Of a stretch of 36,948 bases of DNA, positions 1 through 6,841 are shown piece by piece (the stretch's first letter is position 1; every line of letters starts with the position of its first letter). The position numbers and the translations under genes were made by a program. Under the pieces are notes generated by a model, which was not told where the DNA came from, ran no database searches, and was given only the letters and a program-made list of their open reading frames with translations. The DNA is from a virus. The DNA is taken from positions 1-36,948 of the IMG/VR virus record IMGVR_UViG_3300050017_000221; one strand, given 5' to 3'.

Positions 1-87
1 GAGCTCGGGTTGATGGCCTCCGATACGTTGGAGGCGGGCCTCCGCGCCGGCACCTCGGCGGCCGCCCGCCGGGGGTATGGGGTGTAG
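1..87 (+). CDS. Possible 3' end of a truncated upstream gene
   Basis: Frame 1 is open from the first base to a TAG at 85-87 and would encode a 28-residue alanine/arginine-rich C-terminus. There is no start inside the window, so this could be the tail of a gene lying to the left or a chance open frame in GC-rich DNA. No family is recognisable. The rest of 88-242 shows no convincing gene; it contains a small inverted repeat around 210-238 (GCCTC and GAGGC arms around a TAG-rich core) just past the stop of the leftward gene. Confidence 0.2.
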   Translation, partial: ELGLMASDTLEAGLRAGTSAAARRGYGV

Positions 88-242
88 CCGCTCGCCGCGA
101 AACCGCGCGGGACCGTGCATGGGTGTAGTTTGATATGGCGCAGATTTGAGGGGGGGGTATGGCGAGCCGGGGGGATAGCGGCGCGGTCGCGGTCGTCGGC
201 GCGCGGGAGCCTCCAGTTAGCATCTAGCTAGAGGCTGTGCCG

Positions 243-1904
243 TCAGGCCGCGTCGAGGAAACTGGTCTGGATGGCAGCCTCGCGGAGAGCGACCTCGATC
301 CGCCGCAGGTCGGTCTGCATGACCGCGAGCAAATCGGCCAGGATGCCGGCGCGGTGTGGGTTCGTCTTGCGAACCGCGACGATCTGGTTCTCGTGGATGC
401 CCGAGCGGAGTAGGGCGCTGATCCGATCGACGTTGGATTCGAAGGCGCTTGCCTGCTGCCTTTCCAGCTCGGTCGGGCCGGGTGGGGCGTCAGGCATCAG
501 GTCAAATTGAGCCTCCGCCTGCACGAGCGCGAGCGACGTTGCCCGGAGGTCCTGGTACTTTTTGCACCCGCCCGTGCGGATCGCCTCGAAGAGAACACGT
601 TGCCCGCGAGGGCCTAGCCGGGTCAGTTCGAAAGCCTCGGAGGGCGTCAGGTTGCCGCTCGCCAGAAGGCCCTGGTAGTCCGGCTCCAGCTTGAGCAGCA
701 CGGTGCGCTCGGTTATCCGGTGCGCCGCCTTGCCGATCCGGGCGCCGAGTTCCTCCGGCGTCCAGCCGCTTTCATCCATCAGGCCTTGGTAGGAGCGCGC
801 CTGTTCAAGCGGGGTGACATCCTGCCGCTGATCGTTCTCGACAATCTGGCGGACGCGGGTGTCGGTCAGGTTGACGGCTTCCTCGGTGACGTAGGCCCGG
901 ATCGTCGCGGCCCGGTTGATCTGGTGCGCGCGCCAGCGGCGTTCGCCGAACGTGATCCGGTAGCGGTCGGGTCCGACCGGCCGCACCTCGATCGGTTGCA
1001 ACAGGCCGTCGTGCCGGATAGTCCTGGCCAGCTCCCGCAGCGCAATCGGCTCGAAGACCTTCCGCGGCTGCTCTGGATCCGGCTCCACCTGATCCATCGG
1101 GATGTCGCGGATGTCGCGCTCGGGCGCCGGTGGAAGGGGTTCCGCGGTGCCGGCCTTGGTCGCGAAGATGATCCGCGCGGCGACGCCGGTACCGCTCGCG
1201 CGGAAGGTGTCGGCCGGCAGCTTGTTGGCGTCCGCCTTGATTTCCTTGAGCCAAGCCCGGAAGGCAACCGCCTTGCTGTCCTCGCGGAAGAAAGGCCCCT
1301 CCGAGCAGATCGCGATCAGCCGGCGCCCTGGCTTCACCATTTCCCAGGCCAGCCGGATATGGGCCATGTCCTGGCCGTTGGCGAAGGGCGGGTTCATCAC
1401 GACCGCGTCGTAAGGGGCGCTCTCGTACGCCTCGAAAGCCTGCTGGTGCACCTTGAGGTCGCCGCCGAGGCGGCGCAGTTCCCCGGCGTTGGTCGGGTCG
1501 ATTTCCACCGCGTCGACCATGCAGCCCTTGGCCTGTAGCTCGGTGACGATGCGGCCGAGGCCCGCGCTCGGCTCGAGTACCCGCTCGCCCGGCGCGAGGC
1601 CGGCGAGATCGACCATCCAGTGCGCCAGCTCGCGGGGGGTCTCGAAAAACCCCAGCTCCTTCTTGGCGTCGGTGACCGTGCCGCTTTCGACCGCGGAGCC
1701 GATCAGCTCGCGAGGGTCGAACGGAAATTCGTGCGTCCGGTGCTTCGTGCTCCATTTGCCGCGCGCGGCTTTGAGCACCTTGGCGACCCGCAGATAGGTT
1801 ACGCGGTCGAGCTCGTCGGGAAGCGTGAGAGTGTTCCCGGCGAAGACGCTGCGTGCCAGGATTGGCAGCACGTCATCCGGGATTTTCATTTTGGCGGCGG
1901 ACAT
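243..1904 (-). CDS. Adenine-type DNA methyltransferase fused to a ParB-like domain
   Basis: This 553-residue protein joins two enzymatic modules. Residues about 80-250 look like an N6-adenine methyltransferase: a SAM-binding motif I (VLEPSAGLGRI, 109-119), an acidic strand-2 motif (VEIDP, 133-137) and the catalytic NPPF (171-174). Residues about 265-430 look like a ParB/Srx domain: a DPEQPRKVF start (276-284), the GERRWRA box (320-326) and an ENDQRQDVTPLEQA segment (356-369), followed by a KorB-like helical region. A GGAG lies 6 bases before the ATG. It is the last gene of the leftward arm. The likely role is DNA modification that protects phage DNA, with ParB supplying DNA or nucleotide binding; this is inferred, as ParB domains in phages also occur in other modification systems. 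No target-recognition domain is visible. Confidence 0.8.
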   Translation of the reverse strand: MSAAKMKIPDDVLPILARSVFAGNTLTLPDELDRVTYLRVAKVLKAARGKWSTKHRTHEFPFDPRELIGSAVESGTVTDAKKELGFFETPRELAHWMVDLAGLAPGERVLEPSAGLGRIVTELQAKGCMVDAVEIDPTNAGELRRLGGDLKVHQQAFEAYESAPYDAVVMNPPFANGQDMAHIRLAWEMVKPGRRLIAICSEGPFFREDSKAVAFRAWLKEIKADANKLPADTFRASGTGVAARIIFATKAGTAEPLPPAPERDIRDIPMDQVEPDPEQPRKVFEPIALRELARTIRHDGLLQPIEVRPVGPDRYRITFGERRWRAHQINRAATIRAYVTEEAVNLTDTRVRQIVENDQRQDVTPLEQARSYQGLMDESGWTPEELGARIGKAAHRITERTVLLKLEPDYQGLLASGNLTPSEAFELTRLGPRGQRVLFEAIRTGGCKKYQDLRATSLALVQAEAQFDLMPDAPPGPTELERQQASAFESNVDRISALLRSGIHENQIVAVRKTNPHRAGILADLLAVMQTDLRRIEVALREAAIQTSFLDAA

Positions 1905-1934
1905 GGCTGGCTCCGTGGTAGGGGGTCGGGGCGG

Positions 1935-2150
1935 CTAGGTGACAAGGCCCATGATCGGCAGTTCCTCGGCGCCGTAGACGTGCTGGGCGCCGCAGCAGTC
2001 GCACCGATAGTTGCGAGCGTCTGGCTCGCACTCCTCCTGCATGGCGCCGCAGGCGAGGCAAAAGCCGCACTGGAGGCCGCTCGCTTCCTGGATCTGTTCG
2101 AGGGTGAAGGTGCGGCGCTTCAAGGGCCGTGGGCGGGTGGTCGTGCTCAT
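1935..2150 (-). CDS. Small zinc-ribbon protein
   Basis: A 71-residue protein with a basic N-terminus and a cysteine cluster: CGFCLACG at 28-35 and CDCCG at 50-54, giving two CxxC knuckles (C31/C34 and C50/C53) spaced like a zinc ribbon. I chose the ATG at 2148-2150 because AAGGA precedes it at good spacing; an upstream in-frame start at 2204 would add 18 residues without an obvious ribosome site. Such ribbons commonly bind nucleic acid or act as small adaptors, but nothing here specifies the partner. It lies 30 bp upstream of the methyltransferase/ParB gene on the same strand and is probably cotranscribed with it. Confidence 0.6.
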   Translation of the reverse strand: MSTTTRPRPLKRRTFTLEQIQEASGLQCGFCLACGAMQEECEPDARNYRCDCCGAQHVYGAEELPIMGLVT

Positions 2151-2229
2151 TTGGGGATTCCTTGGATACCCGAGTAACTTACTACTAGACCGGGCGAGAG
2201 TCACGATCTAGTTGCAGCACAGCAACATA

Positions 2230-2289
2230 TTAAGACCCGCCCACCGGTATAAATTCCCTCGCGGTGAAGATCTTGCGCAGCGGTGTCAT
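2230..2289 (-). CDS. Possible 19-residue coupled peptide
   Basis: The ATG overlaps the TGA of the upstream gene (ATGA at 2286-2289) and an AGGAG lies 6 bases before it, so ribosomes finishing the upstream gene could restart here. The product would be MTPLRKIFTAREFIPVGGS. No family is recognised and the peptide is short enough to be chance. The signals at the start are better than the length would suggest. Confidence 0.3.
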   Translation of the reverse strand: MTPLRKIFTAREFIPVGGS

Positions 2290-2528
2290 GGCTGGCTCCT
2301 GTTCGTGGGGTAGAGTTCTCGCAGCGCGGCGATCCCGGCCGCGGTCGTGGCTTCCGGATCGCGACCGAGACCGCGGTAGAACCGCGGGTGAACCCGGCAC
2401 GCGTGCGCGAGGCGGATTGTGTCGCGGTGCGGCCCGAGCCAGCGGAAGGTGTTGGCGAGGCTGAGGGCGCGCGGCCAGTCGCCGGCGCGCATCAGGTCGA
2501 TCAGCCGCTGGGTTTTGGTCGTGGGCAT
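2286..2528 (-). CDS. Small conserved-type phage protein, function unknown
   Basis: An 80-residue, probably helical protein. A GGAGG sits 7 bases before its ATG, an unusually good ribosome site for this window. It contains a pattern (RLIDLMRAGDWPRALSLA, then a conserved GLGRDP and GIAALRELY) that I associate with short hypothetical proteins in alphaproteobacterial phages and prophages; this is from memory and unverified. No catalytic motif, signal peptide or membrane segment is visible. It sits between two tiny genes in the leftward arm and is probably part of one transcript. Confidence 0.6.
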   Translation of the reverse strand: MPTTKTQRLIDLMRAGDWPRALSLANTFRWLGPHRDTIRLAHACRVHPRFYRGLGRDPEATTAAGIAALRELYPTNRSQP

Positions 2529-2558
2529 GTCACGCCTCCAGCGGGCGGGCGGTGTGTG

Positions 2559-2726
2559 TCACCGTCGATTGCCGGCCGGGGCCTTCGTCGCCGCAATCAA
2601 TTTGTCGCGGAGCCCGCGCAGCGTTTCCGCGTGGAGCGGGTCGGGCATTAGCTGGAAAACCGCGCAAATAGCGAAGATCGCCGCCCCGGCTTCCGCTGCG
2701 GTGATCTCGATGTTCGGTGCGTCCAT
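2559..2726 (-). CDS. Small hypothetical protein
   Basis: A 55-residue open frame from the ATG at 2724-2726 to a TGA at 2559-2561. The N-terminal third is alanine-rich and hydrophobic (about residues 8-27), followed by a helical segment containing LRGLRDKLIAATKAP. It fills the gap between two leftward genes, with about 30 bp to the next gene downstream. The ribosome site is poor (purine-rich AAAGAAA about 7 bases upstream). No family is recognised. Confidence 0.4.
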   Translation of the reverse strand: MDAPNIEITAAEAGAAIFAICAVFQLMPDPLHAETLRGLRDKLIAATKAPAGNRR

Positions 2727-2751
2727 TTGGCGTTTCTTTCGTGGTAGGGAA

Positions 2752-3189
2752 TTATGCGGTGGGGTTCGCCGCGAATGGGATTTTGCGGCCGTGGGACGTG
2801 CCGCCCTTGAAGCGAAGCGGCAGGTTAAGGTCGATGGCGCCGCGTAGGGTGACGCTGTAGAGCGACTTGCTGGTGTTGGGGACGATCCAGCCCTTGTTGG
2901 TCGCCCACTTGATGGCGGAGGGGGGGACGGTCCCGAGCATTTCGTTCGGCTCGACTGCGACCCGGTTGCGGAGGGTCGAGGCCAGTTGCTCGAAGGTCCA
3001 GGAGAGCAGCTCGCTCTTCTGCCAAACCCGAACGATGTTGCCGCAGTCGTCCTCGACGGTTTCGGGCTTAACGATCAGCGCCTTTGCGGTGATGATGCTG
3101 GCGCGGGTGTTCATGCCGGTCCGCCTCTCGTATTTCGCCCGCTCCGCCAGGGTTGCCGGGGAGGGTTTGCGCCGAGTGCGGGTTGCCAT
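2752..3189 (-). CDS. Basic hypothetical protein of the leftward arm
   Basis: A 145-residue protein with a very basic N-terminus (MATRTRRKPSPATLAERAKY) and a globular remainder with a WTFEQLASTLRNR helix and a C-terminal GGTSHGRKIPF segment. The frame is open to an ATG at 3225 (157 residues), but a candidate promoter has its -10 at 3225-3230, which would put the transcript start inside that extension; I therefore prefer the ATG at 3187-3189. The charge suggests nucleic-acid binding, but no helix-turn-helix is convincing and no family is recognised. Confidence 0.5.
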   Translation of the reverse strand: MATRTRRKPSPATLAERAKYERRTGMNTRASIITAKALIVKPETVEDDCGNIVRVWQKSELLSWTFEQLASTLRNRVAVEPNEMLGTVPPSAIKWATNKGWIVPNTSKSLYSVTLRGAIDLNLPLRFKGGTSHGRKIPFAANPTA

Positions 3190-3224
3190 CTGAGTGACTT
3201 TCGAGAGGGGAAGGAAGAGAGTCA

Positions 3225-3253
3225 TCTATACACAAGTTACGTTCCGGTAACAA
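3225..3253 (-). promoter_or_regulatory. Candidate sigma-70-type promoter with internal inverted repeat
   Basis: On the minus strand TTGTTA (3248-3253) is followed after exactly 17 bases by TATAGA (3225-3230). The spacer holds an inverted repeat, GTTAC (3236-3240) and GTAAC (3247-3251), which could be an operator. The region is AT-rich relative to its surroundings. It would drive the gene at 2752-3189 and those beyond it. Confidence 0.4.
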
Positions 3254-3340
3254 CAATAATCGACAGAGCAGACAAAGTATTACCGTCGGCTCTACTGTAT
3301 TAGTCCGAGGGCCGGAAATTAAAGAGCGCCCGGCGGCGCG

Positions 3341-3424
3341 TTACCGTCGATGCGGCGAGCAGTAGTGCACCGGGGAGTACCCCTTTCCGGGCGGGTGCAG
3401 ATCCCGTAGCCGCTCCAGATTCAG
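3341..3424 (-). CDS. Possible 27-residue peptide downstream of the DUF488-like gene
   Basis: Immediately after the DUF488-like stop, another frame reads NLERLRDLHPPGKGYSPVHY then CSPHRR to a TAA at 3341-3343. The composition looks like real protein (balanced, with clustered aromatic and histidine residues), but the only start at the junction is a CTG overlapping the stop as CTGA (3421-3424); no ATG, GTG or TTG is available. It could be a coupled gene with an unusual start, a remnant C-terminus, or chance. The remainder of 3226-3340 holds only the promoter-like elements described separately. Confidence 0.2.
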   Translation of the reverse strand: MNLERLRDLHPPGKGYSPVHYCSPHRR

Positions 3425-4029
3425 GCCGGCGCCCGAAAGTGGCGTCGGAGCGTGTCGATCCCGGTGGAAAACTCCCGGTCGCTGGCGGCGATGATCGCCC
3501 GGCCGGGCCGGTCAGGGTCCGCGCGGGCGACGCGGAGGGCCTCGCCGGCGATCTCGGCGGTCCAGCCGATGAAGGGTGTGACGTCGGGGATTTCCGGCAC
3601 CGCTATGGCGCGGCGTAGCTCCCACGGCATCAGCGGATGCTCGTGCTGCGGCAGCGACTCAAATCCGAACTCCGGGACGACGATGCCGAGGGCCTCGGCG
3701 AGCCATTCCGCCGCGATGGCGCGGTGACACCAGTCGCCCTCCTTGCCGGCCCGTTCGTAGCAGAGGAGGACCGGGATGCGACCGTTGCCGAGAGCCAGAA
3801 GGTCATCGGCAACCTGCCGCGGATCCAGCGGGCCGAGAATCTCGGCTCGGTAGCGGCGGTTGTACTCCGGCACGGCGACCGAATTGAACCACGGTCCCGG
3901 AGCGAGCGCCCGATAGATGCGGTAGCCGGCCTGGAGCCGGCGCGGCGTGCCCCGCGATATGCCGACCCGCTGGTGGTCATCGGGCAGCGGCTGAAACCAG
4001 CTCGATGTCTTGATGATGGGTGGGGGCAT
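3421..4029 (-). CDS. DUF488-like protein
   Basis: A 202-residue protein that resembles the DUF488 family: the opening IIKTSSWFQPLP, the central GPWFNSV with a later LDPRQVADDL, and above all VLLCYE followed by DWCHRAIAAEWL, where the Cys/His pair is the family hallmark. DUF488 proteins have no settled biochemical function. The ATG at 4027-4029 overlaps the stop of an upstream open frame (TGATG); a GTG one codon earlier is also possible. Its presence among DNA-modification genes on a phage arm suggests an accessory or anti-defence role, but that is inference. Confidence 0.65.
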   Translation of the reverse strand: MPPPIIKTSSWFQPLPDDHQRVGISRGTPRRLQAGYRIYRALAPGPWFNSVAVPEYNRRYRAEILGPLDPRQVADDLLALGNGRIPVLLCYERAGKEGDWCHRAIAAEWLAEALGIVVPEFGFESLPQHEHPLMPWELRRAIAVPEIPDVTPFIGWTAEIAGEALRVARADPDRPGRAIIAASDREFSTGIDTLRRHFRAPA

Positions 4030-4181
4030 CACTCGGTCTCCGGAAAAGGCATTTGCTCGACCAGGGCGATCAGGCCGGCCGTTTTGCTGTTGGCGAACTC
4101 CGGCCTGGTGTTGTGCAGAAGGGTGTAGAGCCAGCCGGCTTGATCGTCGGTCAGATTGAGCGGAAGTGATAGAGTCGCCGT
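4029..4181 (-). CDS. Probable small gene with a non-canonical start
   Basis: A convincing protein-like frame (TATLSLPLNLTDDQAGWLYT, then LLHNTRPEFANSK and a LIALVEQMPFPETE ending) runs leftward into the DUF488-like gene and ends in a TGATG overlap with it. The frame is open from 4265, but between the candidate promoter and the coding-looking part there is no ATG, GTG or TTG. The best placed codon is an ACG at 4179-4181, preceded by AAAGGA at about 9 bases. The overlap with the next start and the sensible composition argue for a real gene; the missing start argues for decay or an unusual initiation codon. Function unknown. Confidence 0.4.
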   Translation of the reverse strand, partial: TATLSLPLNLTDDQAGWLYTLLHNTRPEFANSKTAGLIALVEQMPFPETE

Positions 4182-4221
4182 GACGCCGGTTCCTTTGTCG
4201 AAGAGATTTCTAGAGAGTCCA

Positions 4222-4251
4222 GTTATAGCACAAGGTGCCGACTGATGACAG
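4222..4251 (-). promoter_or_regulatory. Candidate leftward promoter
   Basis: On the minus strand CTGTCA (4246-4251) and TATAAC (4222-4227) are separated by 18 bases, a reasonable sigma-70-like pair in an AT-rich patch between the two divergent arms. It would start transcription of the leftward accessory genes at about position 4215. Confidence 0.45.
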
Positions 4252-4278
4252 TAAAAATCGAAGTCCTACACTATAGAT

Positions 4279-4307
4279 TTGACGATGCGGCTGCGGCCGG
4301 TCATAGT
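4279..4307 (+). promoter_or_regulatory. Candidate rightward promoter
   Basis: TTGACG (4279-4284) and CATAGT (4302-4307) are 17 bases apart, with five and four matches to the sigma-70 consensus. It faces the rightward operon that opens with the Mom-like gene at 4401, leaving a leader of roughly 85 bases. Confidence 0.45.
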
Positions 4308-4335
4308 GCCGGCGTTTCTGTGGTAGGAAACCGAA

Positions 4336-4384
4336 GGGACGCCATCTGGGGCAGCCCGCTATGCCCGCCCGCCGGTGGCGTCCC
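4336..4384 (+). repeat. Long-range inverted repeat in the rightward leader
   Basis: GGGACGCCA at 4336-4344 is perfectly complementary to TGGCGTCCC at 4376-4384, with a 31-base GC-rich loop. It lies in the leader between the candidate promoter and the ATG at 4401, which itself lacks a clear Shine-Dalgarno sequence. It could be a protein-binding site or an RNA structure controlling translation. The rest of 4033-4400 contains the two promoters, the small upstream frame on the minus strand and no other gene. Confidence 0.35.
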
Positions 4385-4400
4385 GGACGGTTCCTGAGCG

Positions 4401-5726
4401 ATGTTTTTCGGAGCCGTGCCGCGGGCGGCGCTCCAACAGGTTACCCGCGTCGTCCCCTTCGCGGAGTGGGGGGACGTGTTCGTGGGCTGCTCGGGCTCAT
4501 TTCGGTTTGACCGATCTGTTCATGACGTCCACCCGACCGTCCGCGTCCATTCCAACGATGTCTCGCTGCTATCCTGCTCGATCGGCGCGCTGGCGGCCGG
4601 CACCCCGTTTCCGCTGAAATTTACCGGGCGCCTCGCCTTCATTGAGGAAGCGGTGGCGGGCCAGCCCTTCGTGGCCCGGGTCGCCGCGGTCCAGATCGCG
4701 CAGGAGATGGCGAAGTATCGCGGCCGTAACGGCTTCGCCGTGGCGCATTTCGCGCACTACCAGGAGCGGTTCCCGGACTTCCTCGCGGCGGCGATCGCCC
4801 ACACCGAGAAGGTGGTGGGCGCCCTGACCATCGCCAGCTTCCATGCCGGCGACTTCCGCGACCAGGCGGTGCGCGCCCTGGAGGCCGGCGGCGGGATCGC
4901 GGCGTTCCCGCCAACCTACAAGGGCGACTATGAGAGGCTCTACCGGTTCGTCCAGCAGAACGTCGAATGGACCGAGCCGGCCTACCGGCTGTGGGACCCG
5001 GCCGGGATCGAGGACTGGATTGACGAACTGAGGCAGATGCGCGTGCGCTACTGCGTTCTGGTGGAGCACGAGCTGGCCCGCCACAAGCCCTCGACGGCAT
5101 ATTTCGGCGGCATCAAGCCGGTTTTCACCTATAGCGACCAAGCCGCGTCCTCGGTCCGGCGGCTGCCCCGCAAGGCGCAGGCATTCGGTTATACGAAGGT
5201 CGATGCGGCGGCGCTGACGCCGCGAACCTGTGTCCAGATCGTGCGCGCGAGCGGCGCGCAGATGAATTTCCTCAAGGACGTCTATCTCAAAAAGGAAATC
5301 CAGCACACGACGGACATGGCGAACTTCCTAGTGATGCTGGACGGCAACCTGGCCGGCGGCTTCATCTTCGTCCGCAACAAATTCGGTCGCGGCGGCATCT
5401 ACATGCTCTGCGACTTCTCGTTGTCGCCGCTGAGTCGGGTGTCGAAGCTGATTATCATGCTGGCGACCTCGATGACGGTGATGGCAGAGGTCGAGGTCGC
5501 GCTCGTTGCCCGGATCGATTCAGTCTACACGACGGCCTATACGACCAAGCCGGTTTCGATGAAATACCGCGGCATTTTCGAGCTTATCAAGCGCGATCCT
5601 GGAAGACTCTTTTATGGCAGCAAAGTCCGAGACCAAACCCCCGCCGGTATCTACGCCGATTGGTTCCAACGGTTCGTTGCAAACGCGCGTCATAAGAGCC
5701 CCCCTCGCCTCGCTCAAGCTGCTTGA
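4401..5726 (+). CDS. Mom-like antirestriction / adenine-modification protein
   Basis: A 441-residue protein that I recognise as the type usually annotated as a putative antirestriction adenine methyltransferase. The N-terminal part has GDVFVGCSGSF (24-34) and HSNDVSLLS (50-58); the C-terminal part, from about residue 295, resembles the Mom/GNAT fold (MANFLVMLDG, then YMLCDFSLSP and KPVSMKYRGIFELI near 382-395). Mu Mom converts adenine to a carbamoylmethyl form to block restriction; the exact chemistry here is not shown by sequence. An in-frame TGA two codons upstream fixes the ATG at 4401 as the first start, although no ribosome site is evident. It is the first gene of the rightward operon and overlaps the next gene by 113 bases. 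Confidence 0.65.
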   Translation: MFFGAVPRAALQQVTRVVPFAEWGDVFVGCSGSFRFDRSVHDVHPTVRVHSNDVSLLSCSIGALAAGTPFPLKFTGRLAFIEEAVAGQPFVARVAAVQIAQEMAKYRGRNGFAVAHFAHYQERFPDFLAAAIAHTEKVVGALTIASFHAGDFRDQAVRALEAGGGIAAFPPTYKGDYERLYRFVQQNVEWTEPAYRLWDPAGIEDWIDELRQMRVRYCVLVEHELARHKPSTAYFGGIKPVFTYSDQAASSVRRLPRKAQAFGYTKVDAAALTPRTCVQIVRASGAQMNFLKDVYLKKEIQHTTDMANFLVMLDGNLAGGFIFVRNKFGRGGIYMLCDFSLSPLSRVSKLIIMLATSMTVMAEVEVALVARIDSVYTTAYTTKPVSMKYRGIFELIKRDPGRLFYGSKVRDQTPAGIYADWFQRFVANARHKSPPRLAQAA

Positions 5727-6390
5727 GAAAAATGCCCGGTATATGAAGGGCGAGCAGTTCGCCCTGCTGGTCAAGAACATCACGCGTGACGGTTGCCTGA
5801 CCAGCTTCCCACTGGTCGCCACGGTGGACGGCGCGCTGACGGTGGTCTCCGGGAACAACCGGGTGGCGGCCGGGATCAAGGCCGGGATCATCGAGCACGA
5901 TCTGATCGAGATCACGTCGCCGCTGACCCGAGAGCAGTTCGTCGCCCTGCAGCTCAGTCACAACGCCCTGGTCGGCGAGGATGATCCGAACATCCTCAAG
6001 GCGCTCTATGACGAATTGCCCTTCGAGTGGAAATTGTACTCGGGCCTGAGCGACGACGCATTCAAGATCGAGGACCTCGACCTGACCGCGTTGCAGGTCC
6101 ATGCGCCATTTTACCAGGAGCTGCACATTTCGTTCCTGCCAGGCGACCGGGAGGTTTTCCTCGCCTGGCTCGAAAGCATCGGCAAGTCGAAAGCGGCCGC
6201 AGAGCGCATGGTCGGCATCTACGCCGACTTCGGCCAGTTCTTTGACATGCTGCTCGCCGTGAAAAGCGCCAGCGGCGTTCACAACACCGCGGTCGCACTG
6301 CGGCTGATGGCGGAGAAGGCCGGCCTGGCGTTGCAGGCCGAGGAAGCCGCGCGCGCCGCGGCGGGTGAGGGCAGCGATGCGGGGAGCTAA
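5614..6390 (+). CDS. ParB-like domain protein
   Basis: A 258-residue protein with a ParB/Srx-type N-terminal domain: RAPLASLKLLEKNARYM (28-44), a MKGEQFALLVKNI helix and the SGNNRVAAG box (79-87), which corresponds to the GERRxxA motif. The rest is helical and ends in an alanine-rich tail. The start is fixed by GGAAGA 8 bases before the ATG, inside the preceding gene, so the two genes overlap by 113 bases in different frames. ParB-like proteins paired with modification enzymes just before terminase genes are common in phages; the likely role is to assist or target modification. It does not look like a partition protein since no ParA or centromere is visible. Confidence 0.65.
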   Translation: MAAKSETKPPPVSTPIGSNGSLQTRVIRAPLASLKLLEKNARYMKGEQFALLVKNITRDGCLTSFPLVATVDGALTVVSGNNRVAAGIKAGIIEHDLIEITSPLTREQFVALQLSHNALVGEDDPNILKALYDELPFEWKLYSGLSDDAFKIEDLDLTALQVHAPFYQELHISFLPGDREVFLAWLESIGKSKAAAERMVGIYADFGQFFDMLLAVKSASGVHNTAVALRLMAEKAGLALQAEEAARAAAGEGSDAGS

Positions 6391-6841
6391 GCCGACCGCG
6401 ACCATCCTCAAGGTCATCGCCGGCAACCCGGGAAGGCGCCCGCTCAACGAGCACGAGGCGAAACCGACGATCGTCGTCCCTGATCCGCCGGCGCTGCTGG
6501 AGGGGGAGGCGCTGGCCGAGTGGCATCGGGTCACGCCGCTGCTGGCGGAGGTGGGCCTGATCGCCAAGCTCGATCGAGCCATCATCACCGGCTACTGCCA
6601 AGCCTGGGCGCGGTGGATCGAGTGCGAAACGGCGCTCAGAACGACGGGCCTGATCGTGAAGGCCGCCAACGGCTTTCCGATGTACTCGCCTTATCTCACG
6701 GCGTCGAACAAGGCGCTCGACCAGGTGCGCCAGATGTCCGAGCAGATCGGCCTGTCTGGTTCTGCCCGGTCGAGGATCAAGGCGGGTGCGGCGCCGGGGG
6801 AGTTCGACCCGGCCGAAGACTTCTTGCGTGGCAGGGCGTAA
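6377..6841 (+). CDS. terS: Terminase small subunit, P27 type
   Basis: A 154-residue protein with the P27-family layout: a GAKPTATILKVIAGNPGRRP start, the EGEALAEWHRVTPLL segment, a helical middle (YCQAWARWIECETAL) and a C-terminal ASNKALDQVRQMSEQIGL segment. It recognises packaging DNA and hands it to the large subunit. I chose the ATG at 6377 because GAGGG lies 5 bases upstream; a GTG at 6365 is also in frame. It overlaps the previous gene by 14 bases and the large subunit by 14 bases, consistent with a coupled packaging operon. Confidence 0.85.
   Translation: MRGAKPTATILKVIAGNPGRRPLNEHEAKPTIVVPDPPALLEGEALAEWHRVTPLLAEVGLIAKLDRAIITGYCQAWARWIECETALRTTGLIVKAANGFPMYSPYLTASNKALDQVRQMSEQIGLSGSARSRIKAGAAPGEFDPAEDFLRGRA

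Noticed and set aside
5614-6390. ParB-like gene as part of a plasmid or phage partition system
   Set aside because: No ParA and no centromere-like repeats are visible, and the gene is embedded between a modification gene and terminase.
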